Source: Odontesthes bonariensis (taxonomy: Eukaryota > Chordata > Actinopteri > Atheriniformes > Atherinopsidae). Taken from it: a stretch of DNA of 64,000 nucleotides. The stretch is taken from NCBI RefSeq assembly GCF_027942865.1, contig NC_134525.1:20831657-20895656 (forward strand), read 5' to 3'. This document shows positions 22,290 to 36,639 of the stretch, piece after piece (position 1 is the stretch's first letter; each line of letters begins with the position of its first letter). The position numbers and the translations under genes were made by a program. The notes below the pieces were generated by a model. That model saw nothing but the letters and a program-made list of their open reading frames with translations, was not told where the DNA came from and made no database searches.

Positions 22290-25200
22290 ATGAAAGGAAA
22301 ATGGAAGCAGAACAGCAAGGAGAAGAAGAAGAAGAAGGGAAATGCAGTGTTGCAGAAGTACATGATGTCTGTTGACGAGTTCGTTAAAAGCAAAAGTGGT
22401 GCAGACGAAGCAGAGACTGACCATGGACTGAGATTTGTGAAAAAGAAAAGCAGAAAGGAACTACGCAAAGAAAAGCGAAAGCTGAAAAAAGCCAAGATGA
22501 GGAGTCACTATGAAGGCAAAAAGAGCGTCTGTTTATCATCCGGCGATGGTGAAGACTCAGCAATAAGCGCTGAAATACAGCCACTGGTACAGAAGAAGAA
22601 AACGGATAAGAAAAAGAAAGAGGTGTCAAAAACACAGTCAAGCAAACCTGCTCACCCACCTCCGGAGAAATCAGACAAGTCTGAAACTCCATCAGCCTCC
22701 AACAAAGGCAAGAAAGTTAACAAGCTTCAAGAATCAAGAAAAATGGCACTGTTGGAGGCAAACGAACAAGAGGATAGGGAGATAAAGAAGCTGGAGCGAC
22801 GCCTCGGATTAAACAAGAGGAAAAACAGAAAAACTCTTCCACAATCCTTTGTGACAGATGGACTTGATTACATTCTGGGTGTGCTTGACTCTGGCTCATC
22901 AGCAATGGGAGTGTACGATGATGATGATGATGATGATGACAACATGCACATGGCCAAAGAGAACTTTGAAAAGCTAGAAGAGCACGACTCTCTGGTGTCA
23001 GGTGCAGAGGAAGATAATGAAGATGAGATGGCAAGTGTAGGCAGTGATAACGATGATGATGATGAAGAGGAGATGGGGGATGATGATGATGATGATGAGG
23101 AGGAGGAGGAGGAGGAAGAAGAAGAAGTTGAGGAAGAGGAAAAAGATGATGACAATGATGAGCTGAATGAGAGCGATGCAGCTGACTCAGATGATGAAAT
23201 AGAAGAGGAAACGGAGGAAGAAGCTGACGGTCCCGACACAAAGACATCAACCTTAGAGCCAGAAGATGTGAGTTCATGTTTTAAAAATATCTCTTTAAGA
23301 TTGCCATTACATTACATTGATGTCGTGCATGCTATGTTATGGATCTAATCATGATCAAATTCTCCTGATGTGAAGGTCACCACTACAACTGGCAAGTATG
23401 TGCCACCCCAGCTGCGAAACACTGGAGATGATAAACGCAAAGCTGAGCTGGAAAAGCTGAAGAGAAACGTGAAAGGCCTGCTGAACAGGTAACACGGTGC
23501 GATGTTTTCAGACGATTCTCATACGAAATTAGAAATACAATATGTGGTGGTACCCAATATTGTAATAATTTCCCCTTTTTGGGATTGATAAAGTGTTATC
23601 CACTTCTATCTCTTTGATATCTTCGGCAACGGAAGCTGCATAAAATTGTGAATGTTAACATCCAAGTCCGATCAATTTCTTCCTAAAAAGTTTCACTTCA
23701 AGATTCCCACATAATTCAAAAAATTAAAATAAAAAAATTAGGTTAGGTTATGGATGCCATGTTAGTCCGGTTGGTCTTACATATTTTCATATTCCTGCGT
23801 GATGGTGGTTTACCTTGGGATGATTCTGATTATATTTAATCAATTAGACTGTTAACCAATGTTTAGAACTTACGTGCATTGGCAGAAAAAGTTAACTCTT
23901 GTCAAAATTGTAGCAAGACCAACTCCAGCTCAATTAGTTTACTATATTTCAATACTTATCTTAGTACGGGGCTCCTGGAAATTCCTCTTTTTTTCCCCAG
24001 TTTGTGGCCTAGAAGCCACAGTTTGGTTTTTATTAACACTTCTGATCAGGAACCTCAAAACCAATCTCCAATTTTAACAGCAGAGGTAGTTTCCCAGTCC
24101 AGTCCATTTGTTGGCAGCAGTGCTGCTTTTGTTATCAGTCAAATACAAACACACCTGTGATGGTCTAGATTCCCATTCAGATCCAACTTATATTTATTCT
24201 CCCTGTGAAACTACATGTTATGTGTCTGGGGGAAAAAAAATAAATAAAAAATGCCTAAAGAGAGATGCGTCTGCAACCTGATCAAAGCTACACATTTTTT
24301 TAACTGACTAATTTTGTACATGAAGATATTTATATTAAACATCTTTTTAAAAATCCAGAGTTATCCAGGAAAATGATACTTTTTGGATCAAGCAGAAGCC
24401 AAATTGAAATCTCCCAAAATAGCCAGAAAATATACAAGAAAAAAGTTACACAAAACCCTAAAAATGACAAATGTAGTGATTGTACACATAAAAACTCAAT
24501 GTCCTTCTGCTAATTTACAAAGTTACTTTTCATGTCAAAATAAGGCACTTTTGGTGAGTTTTTGTTCATGTAATGTCTGGAGAAAATCCAGATTTTTTTT
24601 AACCGAAATATTTTGACAATTTCTTCTTGTAGGACTTTGAGGAGGCTTTGAGGTTTAGACTAATGCTCTCATAACAAAAAAATCTTAGTTCCCTCTGTAA
24701 AATCTGAGAATAGCATCACCTCTAAATGTTAGATTGCATGAACTAATATTACAACTGCTTCTCGAGTTTCTCCTCTTAAAATCATGCAGAATTCCCATAA
24801 AGTTGCCACGTACTGTGTCTCAAAATGACGATTGACGCAACGTTTTCAGACTGAGTGAGCCCAACATGGCCTTCGTCTGTGGTCAGCTGGAGGAGCTGTA
24901 CATGAGCTGCAGCAGGAATGACATGAGCAACACTCTGACAGAGGTGATGCTAGCGGCCTGCGTCACCCCGACCCTGATGCCAGACCGACTGCTAATGGAA
25001 CACGTGCTGCTTGTCAGCATCCTCCATCACGCTGTGGGGCTGGAGGTAAGTAAACATTCTTTAATCCTTCATTTTGAAGTTTATAGAGTTTTTAAAAAAA
25101 AAAAAAAGAGCATCAAACTGCCAGTAATGTGTATACCAGACCAATTTGTTTGTTAGTTTTTATTTTACATATCAGCTAAATGGGCTCTTGGCATTAATGC

Positions 25201-28200
25201 ATAAAATTCCTACTAATGGTGATTCATGCAGTATTTGCTACACTGATAAGAGCCACGTGAAATAACTACCACTGAGCTGCAGACTGAGATCACATCTTTT
25301 CAGAAGGAGTGGCATGTTCCACATGTCTCAGTTGTAAACTAATCTTGGAACTACAAAGTGATTATTTCCCTTTCAGCAAGGCGTGATGGGATTGTAGGCT
25401 CTTATTTGTATTGGATTGCCATTTTATAAATCAAATGAAATTGGATTACAAGAGAAAAATTGTAATCAACAATTATTAAATCCCAATTGAGCTTGTTTAC
25501 AACCTTATAAGTCTGATGTGTGTGGTTAGGTTTCATATGGCTCATATGTCATCAGCCTTACAAACACAGCCCTGCAGCAGTTGTAATCACATTTTATCCC
25601 TGTTCCAGGTGGGTGCCCATTTTCTGGAGACAGTCGTACGCAAGTTTGACGATGCGTACAAGAGCCCAAGTGAGAGCAAAGAGTGTGACAACCTCATCGC
25701 CATTGTGGCTCACCTCTATAACTTCCAGGTGGTTCATTCCGTCCTCATCTTCGACATCCTGAAACTCCTGATGGGAACTTTCACAGAGAAGGACATCGAG
25801 CTCATTCTGTTTGTGCTGAGGAACGTCGGCTTTGCCCTGAGGAAGGACGACGCTCTAGCTCTCAAGGAGCTCATCTCTGAGGCTCAGCACAAGGCCCGCG
25901 GCATGGGGTCAATGCTCCAGGATCAGACGAGGGTAGACCACACAAGAACGTTTTTACCTTCTACTTTTGCACACTTTCACATTACTAATAAGGTTGAATT
26001 GACTTTTACATTGTCTAAGTGTTTTTCTGATTATGTATTAACTTTTTAAGCTCATATAGTATTTGTAAACTTGTTTTTAGGTGCGTTTCATGCTGGAAAC
26101 CATGCTGGCTTTAAAGAACAATGACATGAGGAAGATCCCCGGCTACGATCCTGAGCCGATGGAGAGACTAAGGAAGCTGCAGAGGACTCTGGTGAGTATT
26201 GAACATACTGGGTTTGAACTATTCTTTTGTCAGATTTTGTTGCTTCTGGGATCTCTTTCTCATAATGCTAACAGTAACAATTTGGTGTTATTTTTCATGT
26301 CAGCCAACCGAAAGTACCACCAGGTGGCCCCAGAGCACCACCACCACAGACTCTAAACTCCACAGTGCTTCTGACACCTTCAGTTTGACATCAGAGGGCC
26401 TGTTTAAACTGACGTTCATGAGTCTGTGTTTGGTGTTCTTTGTTGTTGTATCATTTTAACTAAATATACATGTTTGGTGGTCAGATCAACCGGAGCGCAG
26501 CAGGCAGCGACATGAAACTGAGAGTCTCTCTGGAAAACATCCTGGCAGCGGAGCAGGTGGGCCGTTGGTGGATCGTCGGCTCATCGTGGAGCGGCGCGCC
26601 CATGATCACCAAGCAAGGCGACGCAACCACAAAGCAGAGTTCTGCTGAAGGACAGGTAGAAAACTGGAACCATAAGATGTGCCGTGAAGCTGATTGAGAT
26701 TTAAGGAGTTTAAACCACGCTATGGTAGAAAAAGGCAGATGGTGATGCGTTCACGTTGCATTTTGTTTCAACAGACATCAACTGATCCATTATTTCCTCA
26801 ACTGAGTCACATTTGTGTCACTGGTCTACAGTGTATTATGATGCTTTTGAAGGGGATTGCTCGTGTATATTGGCCCTGAGGTACGGAAAAAAACTGACGT
26901 GTCACAAAATAAAAAAGAATAAATGAATAAATAGTTCAGTGTAGAATAAACGCCTACATTTGACTAATCCAGTGTCAAAACTGAAACATTTCACTGAACA
27001 ATTAAATACCAATAAACAGAAAACGCATTTCAAAACACTGAAAATTCAGAAAACACAAGAACAAAACAGGTCAAAGAAAAACACTTAATACATGCAACAA
27101 CTAATAAGAGAAAATGCAACATTTCTCAAAACAAAAAAGCATTATACAAAACACAACAGGCTCTGTGCATGAAAAATTCTTCTTAGTGAATAGATGTTTA
27201 ATCCAAAATGTTGGCACGTCATATTTTCTGTGTTTTCCTCAAAGTTGTATTTGAGCCTCCGAGCCATGATGTACCACGGCCATGATGGTCAAGGCTGGAT
27301 TTTGAATCTCATTTATCAAAACTCGTCAGACTTTGCCGCAAACCTTTTGTCTTCCTCGTTAGACAGCAGAGAGGTGTCCACTGGAATAGCCAACTGTTTC
27401 CCCGGACATGTTGTATTCCAGGTATTTTCTGTTTGCCTCTGCCTTCATCCACCTTGTTTCCTTCTTTTTTCTCTCTGTCTGTAAAGTTTGGGTAAATACT
27501 ATCAAACTGACCTACAGTCACCTTCACAATTGTTCAGTGTGAACCACCAACTGCTTATCACTCAGAAAGTCTGCTGAACAAGTCGTGTCTGTAGATGAAT
27601 ATGATTTGATGAACATCCAGGTGATGGGGTCAGCTGGAAAGCTGCACTGGATGGAGATGGTAAAATGGTGAATTTGTCATTGGTCATTCGGTTTGAACCT
27701 TTTATTGTTAAAAACAAACTCTCCTACTTCGATGTGATGGATTACCGTGTGACATTGCATCACAGCAGTTTTGTGGTTGCCACTTACAATGTTCTCACTT
27801 CATAATGGATTGGATCCAAAGAATTTTGTCTGCGATTTTTGCTGTAAGCGAGGAGCTGTTTTAATGAGGGATCCCATGAAAACTGCTCAGATCTGTAGTC
27901 TGTCTGCTGACCCAGCTTGGTTAGATTTTAAAGAATGTCTCTGCATTAAGATATACCGTAGCCTAATGACACGAACGGGATTCAGTTGAGGGCTGTGACG
28001 TATCACTGATGATAACATTTTAAAAGGTTTATATTAATGTGAAAAATGCCTTGTTGTTGTTGAAGAATCAGACGCAGAAGCTCACACAGTGTATGTGTCT
28101 CTTTAATGATCCAGCTTTTCTCCCTCTACTGTTTTTCTTTCCTTTCAGTTTAGTGCCAACGTTTTAGAGCTGGCGAGGAAACAGAGGATGAACACTGAAG

Positions 28201-30787
28201 TCAGGAGAAACATCTTCTGTGTGCTGATGACCAGCGAGGATTACCTGGATGCTTTTGAGAAGCTGTTGAGGTTTGTTTTGCTTGACATCTTTGTCCTCTT
28301 ATTAAAGGCGGTGAATAGAATGAGCACGTTGTGATATTTTTTGAACTAGTTCACTTGGCAGGTTGACTTCGTTCAAAGCCTTTTTTTATTTGCTCTGTGT
28401 AAAGGATGGGTCTGAAGGACAAGCAGGAGAGAGAGATCGTTCATGTCCTGATGGACTGCTGTTTGCAGGAGAAAACCTTCAATGCCTTTTACGCTGTCCT
28501 GGGAGAGAAATTCTGCTCCCACAATCGCCGTTTTCAGGTAAAAGACTAAAGGTAACACGGGTAATACAGATCTTGCATCTCCAGTTAGGGTTTGCAGTAT
28601 CCCTTAAATCACTTCAAATAGATTAGATAAGCTTTAATTTGTTTTACCGTCAGATAAATTACTGTAAACACAGAAAAAGGTTAACATTTAGTCCTTTAAT
28701 TACCTGCTATATTTGTGTGGCCACCCAGTCTGTATGTGCGTGACCTGTGTGTGGCCTGCAGTTCACCTCTGCAGTGTGGGAGCCTTTAACACCTCACACT
28801 TCTGATTTGACTCAAACTGTGACTGCAAACAATGGGGCTGAGACCACACTTCCTACGCTGCTGTCATGTCGGCCAGCAGCTCATATCAGAGAGCGGTGAC
28901 CATTGTTCTCATCAAAGAGCTTCAAGCGGAGCTCATAGGAATGTTTGCAATTCGCATGTAAACTGCATCTTGATGAGAGGGTTATCTTTGCGGGCAAAGT
29001 TAGTTATTTAAGGGTGTCTACTACTGTTTTTGATCATCTTTTTTTTTTTTTTTTTTACCTAAAATGGCGTCGCACTTGATACTCAATTCTGAACGAGTTC
29101 TAAAAAGCGTTTTATCAGACATGAAAAATAAATAATAAAAAGGTTTTTTTTTTTCTTTTTTTTAACATGCATAGGATTTTTGAAAGATGATGCAAAGATA
29201 AATATTGTTAGATCTAGATAAATATTGGTTATTTAAGATATCATAATGCTCAATGGTTACAAAACCAAAGCAACACAATGACAATGTTACGCTTTAGTTC
29301 CGGTCTGGATGAATCAATTGAAACAGTGGGAGACCAGCTGCCTCCATGTCCTATGATGTAAAATTACAGTTTTTGGTAAAGTGGCAATTTGATATTTTTG
29401 AATGCACGGACACAGTGGCTTCTCTTCAGGTAGAACTGTCTGGGAGCAGGCCGGGGGAGAAAAAGTGGCCCCAGAATTAGTTCTTTGTCAGCCCACTCGC
29501 TAATTTAAGAATTTGTGGTGGATCTCAATCTTTGGAGACTTCTTTTCCATCCAAGTATTCCTGTTTAGTTCTTCTCAAGTAACCACCTCACCTGAGCTCC
29601 TGTTTAGAATAAATTAATTATAAATTGAATAGAGGTCTAAGCCTCAAACACCTTCTTTTTCTTTTTTTAAAGCACCTTTTACCCGTGCTTGTTTAAGCAT
29701 AGATGTTCAATCTACCGTGTGCTCTGTTTTGACTGACTGACTCCCGGTACTCCTGACAGCCAATCTGCCCTTGAAGCTGTCTGATGGTGAATATGTTGCT
29801 GGATCAGGATTTCCAGCAGCTTTACGTGTTTTTGTCATACTGTGTGCATTTTGGTGGCTGTCTTCAAACATGGATGCACCACAGTGTCACGGTTGTATGC
29901 TTTTGTGGATTTGAATATTCCATGAAAATCCTCTGTGTAGATGACGTTCCAGTTCAGCCTATGGGACAAGTTCAAGGAGCTGACCAACCTTCCCAGCAAC
30001 ACCTTCAACAATCTGATCCAGCTGGTTACCCACTTCCTTCAGAGAAAGTGCTTCTCACTGTCCCTTCTCAAAGTGAGTCATGTTTTGTGTGAAGGCTGCA
30101 TAAATTGATGTTAGAAATTGATTAAAACATATTCTTTACATTCACCTCTATGTTTTTGTTTGTAGGTAATAGAGTTTGGGGAACTAGACAAGCCCACGGT
30201 GCGCTTTTTGCGTCAAGTGCTGACCAAACTGCTGAAAGAGACTGAACCTGAGGAGCTAGCCAGTATTTTTGGGAGGTGAGCTCCATTGTCCTTACACTTA
30301 CCTGAGATTCAAACATACAAGTTTATGCAAAATTAGACACGTTGGAAATCCAAATGACGAGTCTACAGCTGTGATTGCAGTCCTGTGAGGCTGTAGTTTG
30401 ACCCACCAGCCATGAATGTCTGCACAAGCTACGTACTTTTACTGCAGTAGAATCAGAAAGTTTGCGAAGATCAACGTGACCATCTAAAGAACGTTTCTAC
30501 CTGAAAGATATCTTCCTCTGTTCATCATCTTTAAAAACCCCATTCTTTACTGCTGGTCGCTGTGTGAAAAACTGAAGATCAATGTCCCTCGTTGTTCCCC
30601 ATTCCCCAGGATTTCAGGAATTCCCAAGCTTGGAATGCTGCGGGAGGGCTTGAAGCTTTTCATCAGTCACTTCCTTCTGAGGAATGCCCAGTCACAGGGA
30701 CCAGCTGAGCAAGCAGCACTGCTGTCAGAGCGCGCCCAGGTCGCCACCAAAGCCATGGAGGCCAAAGAGGCCAAGCTCAAACTGTAA
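22290..30787 (+). CDS. nom1: nom1, nucleolar MIF4G/MA3 protein of small-subunit ribosome biogenesis
   Basis: Eleven coding exons: 22290-23267, 23376-23488, 24850-25045, 25609-25932, 26081-26191, 26485-26655, 28149-28270, 28405-28537, 29941-30072, 30166-30275, 30610-30787 (stop TAA 30785-30787), giving 855 aa (human about 860). The basic N-terminus carries the family block SRKELRKEKRKLKK, then LEANEQEDREIKKLERRLGL and a long Asp/Glu tract (about residues 210-315). The MIF4G domain spans roughly residues 360-560 (EHVLLVSILHHAVGLEVGAH; MLALKNNDMRKIPGYDPEP). The MA3 domain spans roughly 650-765 (RRNIFCVLMTSEDYLDAFEK; HVLMDCCLQEK; MTFQFSLWDKF). NOM1 and yeast Sgd1 act in the nucleolus in 18S/40S maturation; NOM1 also binds eIF4A-type helicases and PP1. 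The ATG at 22290 opens the conserved basic N-terminus. The exon 4 donor is GTAGAC, canonical only in its GT. Exon 6 (GRWWIVGSSWSGAP) is conserved, but its tail before exon 7 is divergent. Confidence 0.97.
22913..23160 (+). repeat. nom1: GAT/GAG trinucleotide-rich coding repeat (nom1 acidic tract)
   Basis: Runs of GAT (D7 near 22917, D6 near 23076) and GAG/GAA (about E12 near 23098-23127) encode the acidic region of NOM1. On the opposite strand the same bases give spurious Ser- and His-rich ORFs. Confidence 0.9.
23566..23595. repeat. short fish repeat fragment, opposite orientation
   Basis: This is the reverse-oriented counterpart of the fragment near 40468: AATTTCCCC, a T-run, then GGGATTGATAAAGT. 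It is only about 30 bp, so it may be the stub of a larger decayed copy. Confidence 0.35.
26317..26330 (+). promoter_or_regulatory. CTCF-type motif in nom1 intron 5
   Basis: CCACCAGGTGGCCC lies on the plus strand and matches the CTCF core except the penultimate base. It points away from the two minus-strand lmbr1 motifs, forming a divergent set across the lmbr1/nom1 promoter. Confidence 0.5.
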
Positions 30788-30864
30788 AACACACACAGAC
30801 GCACACACCTCAGAATCCCAAAATATGTACTGTGGAACAAAAGAAGACTTGTTGGAGTGAAATA

Positions 30865-30884
30865 CCCCCCCCCCCCCCCCCCCC
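30865..30884. repeat. C20 homopolymer in nom1 3' UTR
   Basis: Twenty consecutive C residues lie 78 bp after the nom1 stop codon. Such runs are rare in vertebrate DNA and prone to length error in assembly, so the exact count should not be trusted. Confidence 0.9.
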
Positions 30885-31119
30885 GAGAAAGAGCACAGAC
30901 TTGCTGAGAGAAAAAATAGAAATACTTTTGATATTGAATTGACAACTTTTAATTATTTCAACAGCACATTAACATGTACAACCTTTACTCGTGGTGCTCG
31001 TTGTTTCCTGCTATTATTAACTAAACATGCTTACTTTTGATGATGATTTGATGAAGCTACCACATAAATTGTATATTTTCATCTCATGTATTATCCATGC
31101 TGGTCCTTGTATATTTGTT

Positions 31120-31125
31120 AATAAA
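31120..31125 (+). terminator. nom1: nom1 polyadenylation signal AATAAA
   Basis: A canonical AATAAA lies 333 bp after the nom1 stop codon, followed at a normal distance by GT/T-rich DNA. It is the first convincing signal downstream of the stop. The 3' UTR before it contains the C20 run at 30865-30884. Confidence 0.7.
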
Positions 31126-31139
31126 ACAAAAGGTGATTG

Positions 31140-33040
31140 TCCTTCACCCGCTTAACAGTGGAAAGCTTTGGTTAGGGATTCTGAATAGTCATATAACACA
31201 TTTTTCTGAAACCCTTTTAAATTTCCTCTAAATGTGTGTTTTTGTTTTTTTTTTAATTTGAGACTGCCCTCTTGGAGGCAGTTTACATCCAACGTTAATA
31301 TTGCACAGTTTACACACCCGGAACCACTGATTTTAGCTTTATTTAGTCTATTTCCACCTTATCAAGTGTAATGCACCTTTAAATCAAGCCTTTTCAATCT
31401 TAAACCCAGCTGATTGGTGAGTATTTATAAGCTGTGTGCGTGCATGTGTGTGTGTGCGCATGCGTTTGTGTGAGAGAGCGAGACTCAAGGACGGGAGAAT
31501 AAACCACTGTGGTGTCGTTCCAATTAAATGACCCGGGGACTCTGAATCTGGCTTGTTCTGTTTGCTCGCTGACACCAGTATCTTCCTGCATGGTTAGCAT
31601 AGCAGAGTCATTCTGTTACATTTGATACTTGCTCCTATTAATAAGCTCCGTTGGTGTGGCCTGTATCAATCTGAGGCTGAAGCGTGGGTGGCCTATGGGG
31701 TCAGGAATCGGCCATGAAGTCAGCCGGAGGAAATGTTCGCCACTGGTTCACAAAGGAAGTCGTTTTCTTTCCAGGTAACTTCTTGGAGTGCGACACTTCA
31801 GGACACAAACGCTCCAGGGGATTCAGTGAAAAATGGAGAACTGTCGGAGAGAGATAAGATTTTCCTTTGAAGGTGAAATTAATTGGATCAATAGGCTCAC
31901 TGTGCAGTTCATACAGGAGTCATTGTCTGCAGCCATGAGGCGCTGCTCTCCCTTGAGCTTCACCTGGTGACCCTCAGCTGAACTTTAATTCAGCCTGCTA
32001 AAGCAAACAGATGAAGATAACCAACAGATCCTTCGTTAATCTCGTTACAAATGGCACAGAATCACTCAAACACTGCTGTGGATGAACACAGGTGATTTAG
32101 GCTATTCTGCTCAGTCATATAAGCTCAATAAGAATCCTGTTGGAAATCAAAACATTACCCAGAAACACCTTTTTCTTGTCTATGCAGAAAAAAAACTCTA
32201 ATTACTTGTTTTTGTTGAAGTTGGATGTATCGAAATCAGATTTTGTGGCATCTTTTACACAAAAGATTCCTCATAAACTTAATATTTTCATACAGGCAGA
32301 TAGTTCTGAAAGTTGGATTAAAATAAGTTCACATTTCAATAGATTTTATTTTAAGTTTGTTATGAGTTTGTTGACCTTGAAAGGATTTCAGTCACTGGAA
32401 ATGGTGCCTGCAGCAGCAAAATTGAGCTCAACACGTCTTTTTTAAACGGTTTATTAATGCGAGCCCATTGCTAGTGTGGTGTGAAATGTTTCCTCCGTCT
32501 GACTGCCTACTTGCTGTTTGCTCTCACTGCTCGTTTGCACAGTTTCGACAGCGCCATTAACAGTAATTCCCATGACCCGACTGTCAGAGCAAAGAGAAGA
32601 AGCACACGGCTCTGTCCGCATCCACACCGCCAGGAAATCATCAATCCAGGGACAAGAATATCAATAAATGCGTTGAAAAAATTTAAATCGGCTTTTACAT
32701 ATAAAAACATTTTTATTTTGCTATGTTTGCAGCAACAGAGACGCTAAACAATAATTTAGCATGCACTTATTGAGCGATTCATAAATACAGTGTAGAAAAA
32801 TAAACGCTTTTCCGCTTTATATACGTGGAAATGTGACATCACAGGAAACGAAATCAGACAAGTGACTGCAAATCATTTTGGGGTATGGGCTACAGGACAT
32901 TGCTGAATGTTTATTGCTGACAAACTAACCACCACAACAGGTAAAGATAGCTGATCCTGAGTCAGTTAACATGCAGAATGATGGTTCACCACGTCGCGGA
33001 GAGACAAATGCTGCTCCTATGAGTAAATAAAAACGTGAAT
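31140..33040. other. nom1-mnx1 tail-to-tail intergenic region
   Basis: About 1.9 kb between the presumed poly(A) sites. It includes a TG/CG-alternating patch (31434-31465) and otherwise unremarkable DNA. A repeat-poor stretch near 31640-31990 could be a conserved element. No ORF here has family features. Confidence 0.5.
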
Positions 33041-33047
33041 CTCTTCC

Positions 33048-33053
33048 TTTATT
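33048..33053 (-). terminator. mnx1: candidate mnx1 polyadenylation signal
   Basis: TTTATT on the plus strand is AATAAA on the mnx1 strand, about 150 nt after the mnx1 stop codon. Other minus-strand AATAAA copies occur further on (about 32911 and 32450), so a longer 3' UTR is equally possible. Confidence 0.4.
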
Positions 33054-33204
33054 GCTCGCTAATGACACGAAAACGTACTCTTTTGAAAACAAAAATCTTT
33101 TTTTTTTTTCCGTGTAGGTGACGGGAAGGCCTGGTTACATGCAGGTGGATTTTATAGAGAGAATAGCCAAAGTCTTTAAATTGAGTTTTCCCCCTTTTCT
33201 TGCT

Positions 33205-35449
<2,245 letters not shown>

Positions 35450-35599
35450 TGGTCACCCGGTGCGCGTCCTTGTCGCCTCTGTGGCCGTTAGACTGGAGGA
35501 GAAGTCAGCGATGTTTTCCCACCTTTCAAAAGTTATAATGTTATCCCGAGTGTGAGAGAGGGGCTCCGTTTGACACTTAATCCCGCTCAGATGGAGCCG

Positions 35600-35604
35600 A
35601 TTGG
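35600..35604 (-). promoter_or_regulatory. mnx1: CCAAT box upstream of mnx1
   Basis: ATTGG on the plus strand gives CCAAT on the mnx1 strand about 150 bp upstream of the start codon, in a CpG-containing stretch continuous with exon 1. An AT-rich TATA-like patch follows at about 35695-35706. The transcription start is not determined. Confidence 0.4.
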
Positions 35605-36585
35605 TGCAGCAGTCTGGCTGGGGGCTGTCCCAAGCGCGCGGTGGACTCAACAACGCCTCCTGCTCTCATCATTGTAAAGCAAGATGCTGGCTGCAATATT
35701 TATTCCACGAATATTTCAACGAAAGCGAAAATGACGCAAATATTTTCAATTAAAACACAAGTCGGGTTTCGGTGAACATGCAGTTTAAAAAAAAAAACAT
35801 AAATAATACTTTCACAAGATATTAAAGGTGAGAAAAAGGATGATTATAGCAAACAAAAACAGCTTTATTCGTTTAGTTTATTCGTTTAACCTGGAGCAGG
35901 TGTGACGGCCTGATATCTGCGTGCTTTGAAGGAGACATTATTCATAAAAATATCACATAATATCTGATACTAAAATGTGTTTTTAAAGTATTTGTTTTTA
36001 TTATAAAATAATGCATCCACAGCTGGAAACGAGGTCGTTTTCTTGGTGTCAGATGAGTGATCTTTCTTGTCTTTCTTTACTTTTAATCTGAATATAGTAG
36101 ACGGTTTAAGGGGGGGGGGGGCTGTCAAGCTTTTATGTTCATAAATCTTTATTTAAAAACTATACACCTGCTCATTGTGTCGATTTAAGTGCACGTTGAA
36201 TGGGCAAAAACTCTGCTTCCAGACCTAACACCTGAGGTGATGTGTAAGGCCGCCACTCTTCACTTATTGTATTTAGAGTGGAGGGGGGAAAGGGGGGACA
36301 TTTCATTCTGAATCACCACCAGAGGCCAACAGGAAAATTTAGGTGAAAGCCCTCCTTCTGTCACCCCCAATCTGAAGGTGACTCTTAACTCTTTCCTGTA
36401 ACCTCAATTTTTCTTGCATTTGATCAGCAGTCGGACCAAGTTTGGAGGCTTTTTTGAGGATTTTCATACACTGTAAAAATATTTCCACACATTAAAGGCT
36501 ATAATGAATTAAAGACAGAAAAAATTGTGCTTTCCTGAATATCTGTCAAGTCAAATTTCGGCACAGTATTTGAGCAGCGCAGCAA

Positions 36586-36598
<13 letters not shown>

Positions 36599-36631
<33 letters not shown>
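36599..36631. repeat. (TA)n microsatellite
   Basis: About sixteen TA units after an A-run, roughly 1.15 kb upstream of the mnx1 start. It is the only long TA tract in the window and can adopt a cruciform. Confidence 0.95.
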
Positions 36632-36636
<5 letters not shown>

Positions 36637-36639
36637 TGA

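Larger units (their letters stand above)
23489..30609. other. nom1 introns of note
   Basis: Intron 2 (23489-24849) carries the short fish repeat stub. Intron 3 (25046-25608) shows nothing. Intron 5 (26192-26484) has the CTCF-type motif. Intron 6 (26656-28148) begins with about 300 bp of A-rich, AAAACA-type sequence (26880-27170). Intron 8 (28538-29940) holds T-runs near 29040-29165. No further exons or RNA genes were seen. Confidence 0.5.

Noticed and set aside
22717..23277. 186-aa minus-strand ORF rich in His/Pro, and 123-aa Ser-rich ORF at 22868-23239
   Set aside because: Both are antisense readings of the nom1 acidic GAT/GAG tract and have no family features.
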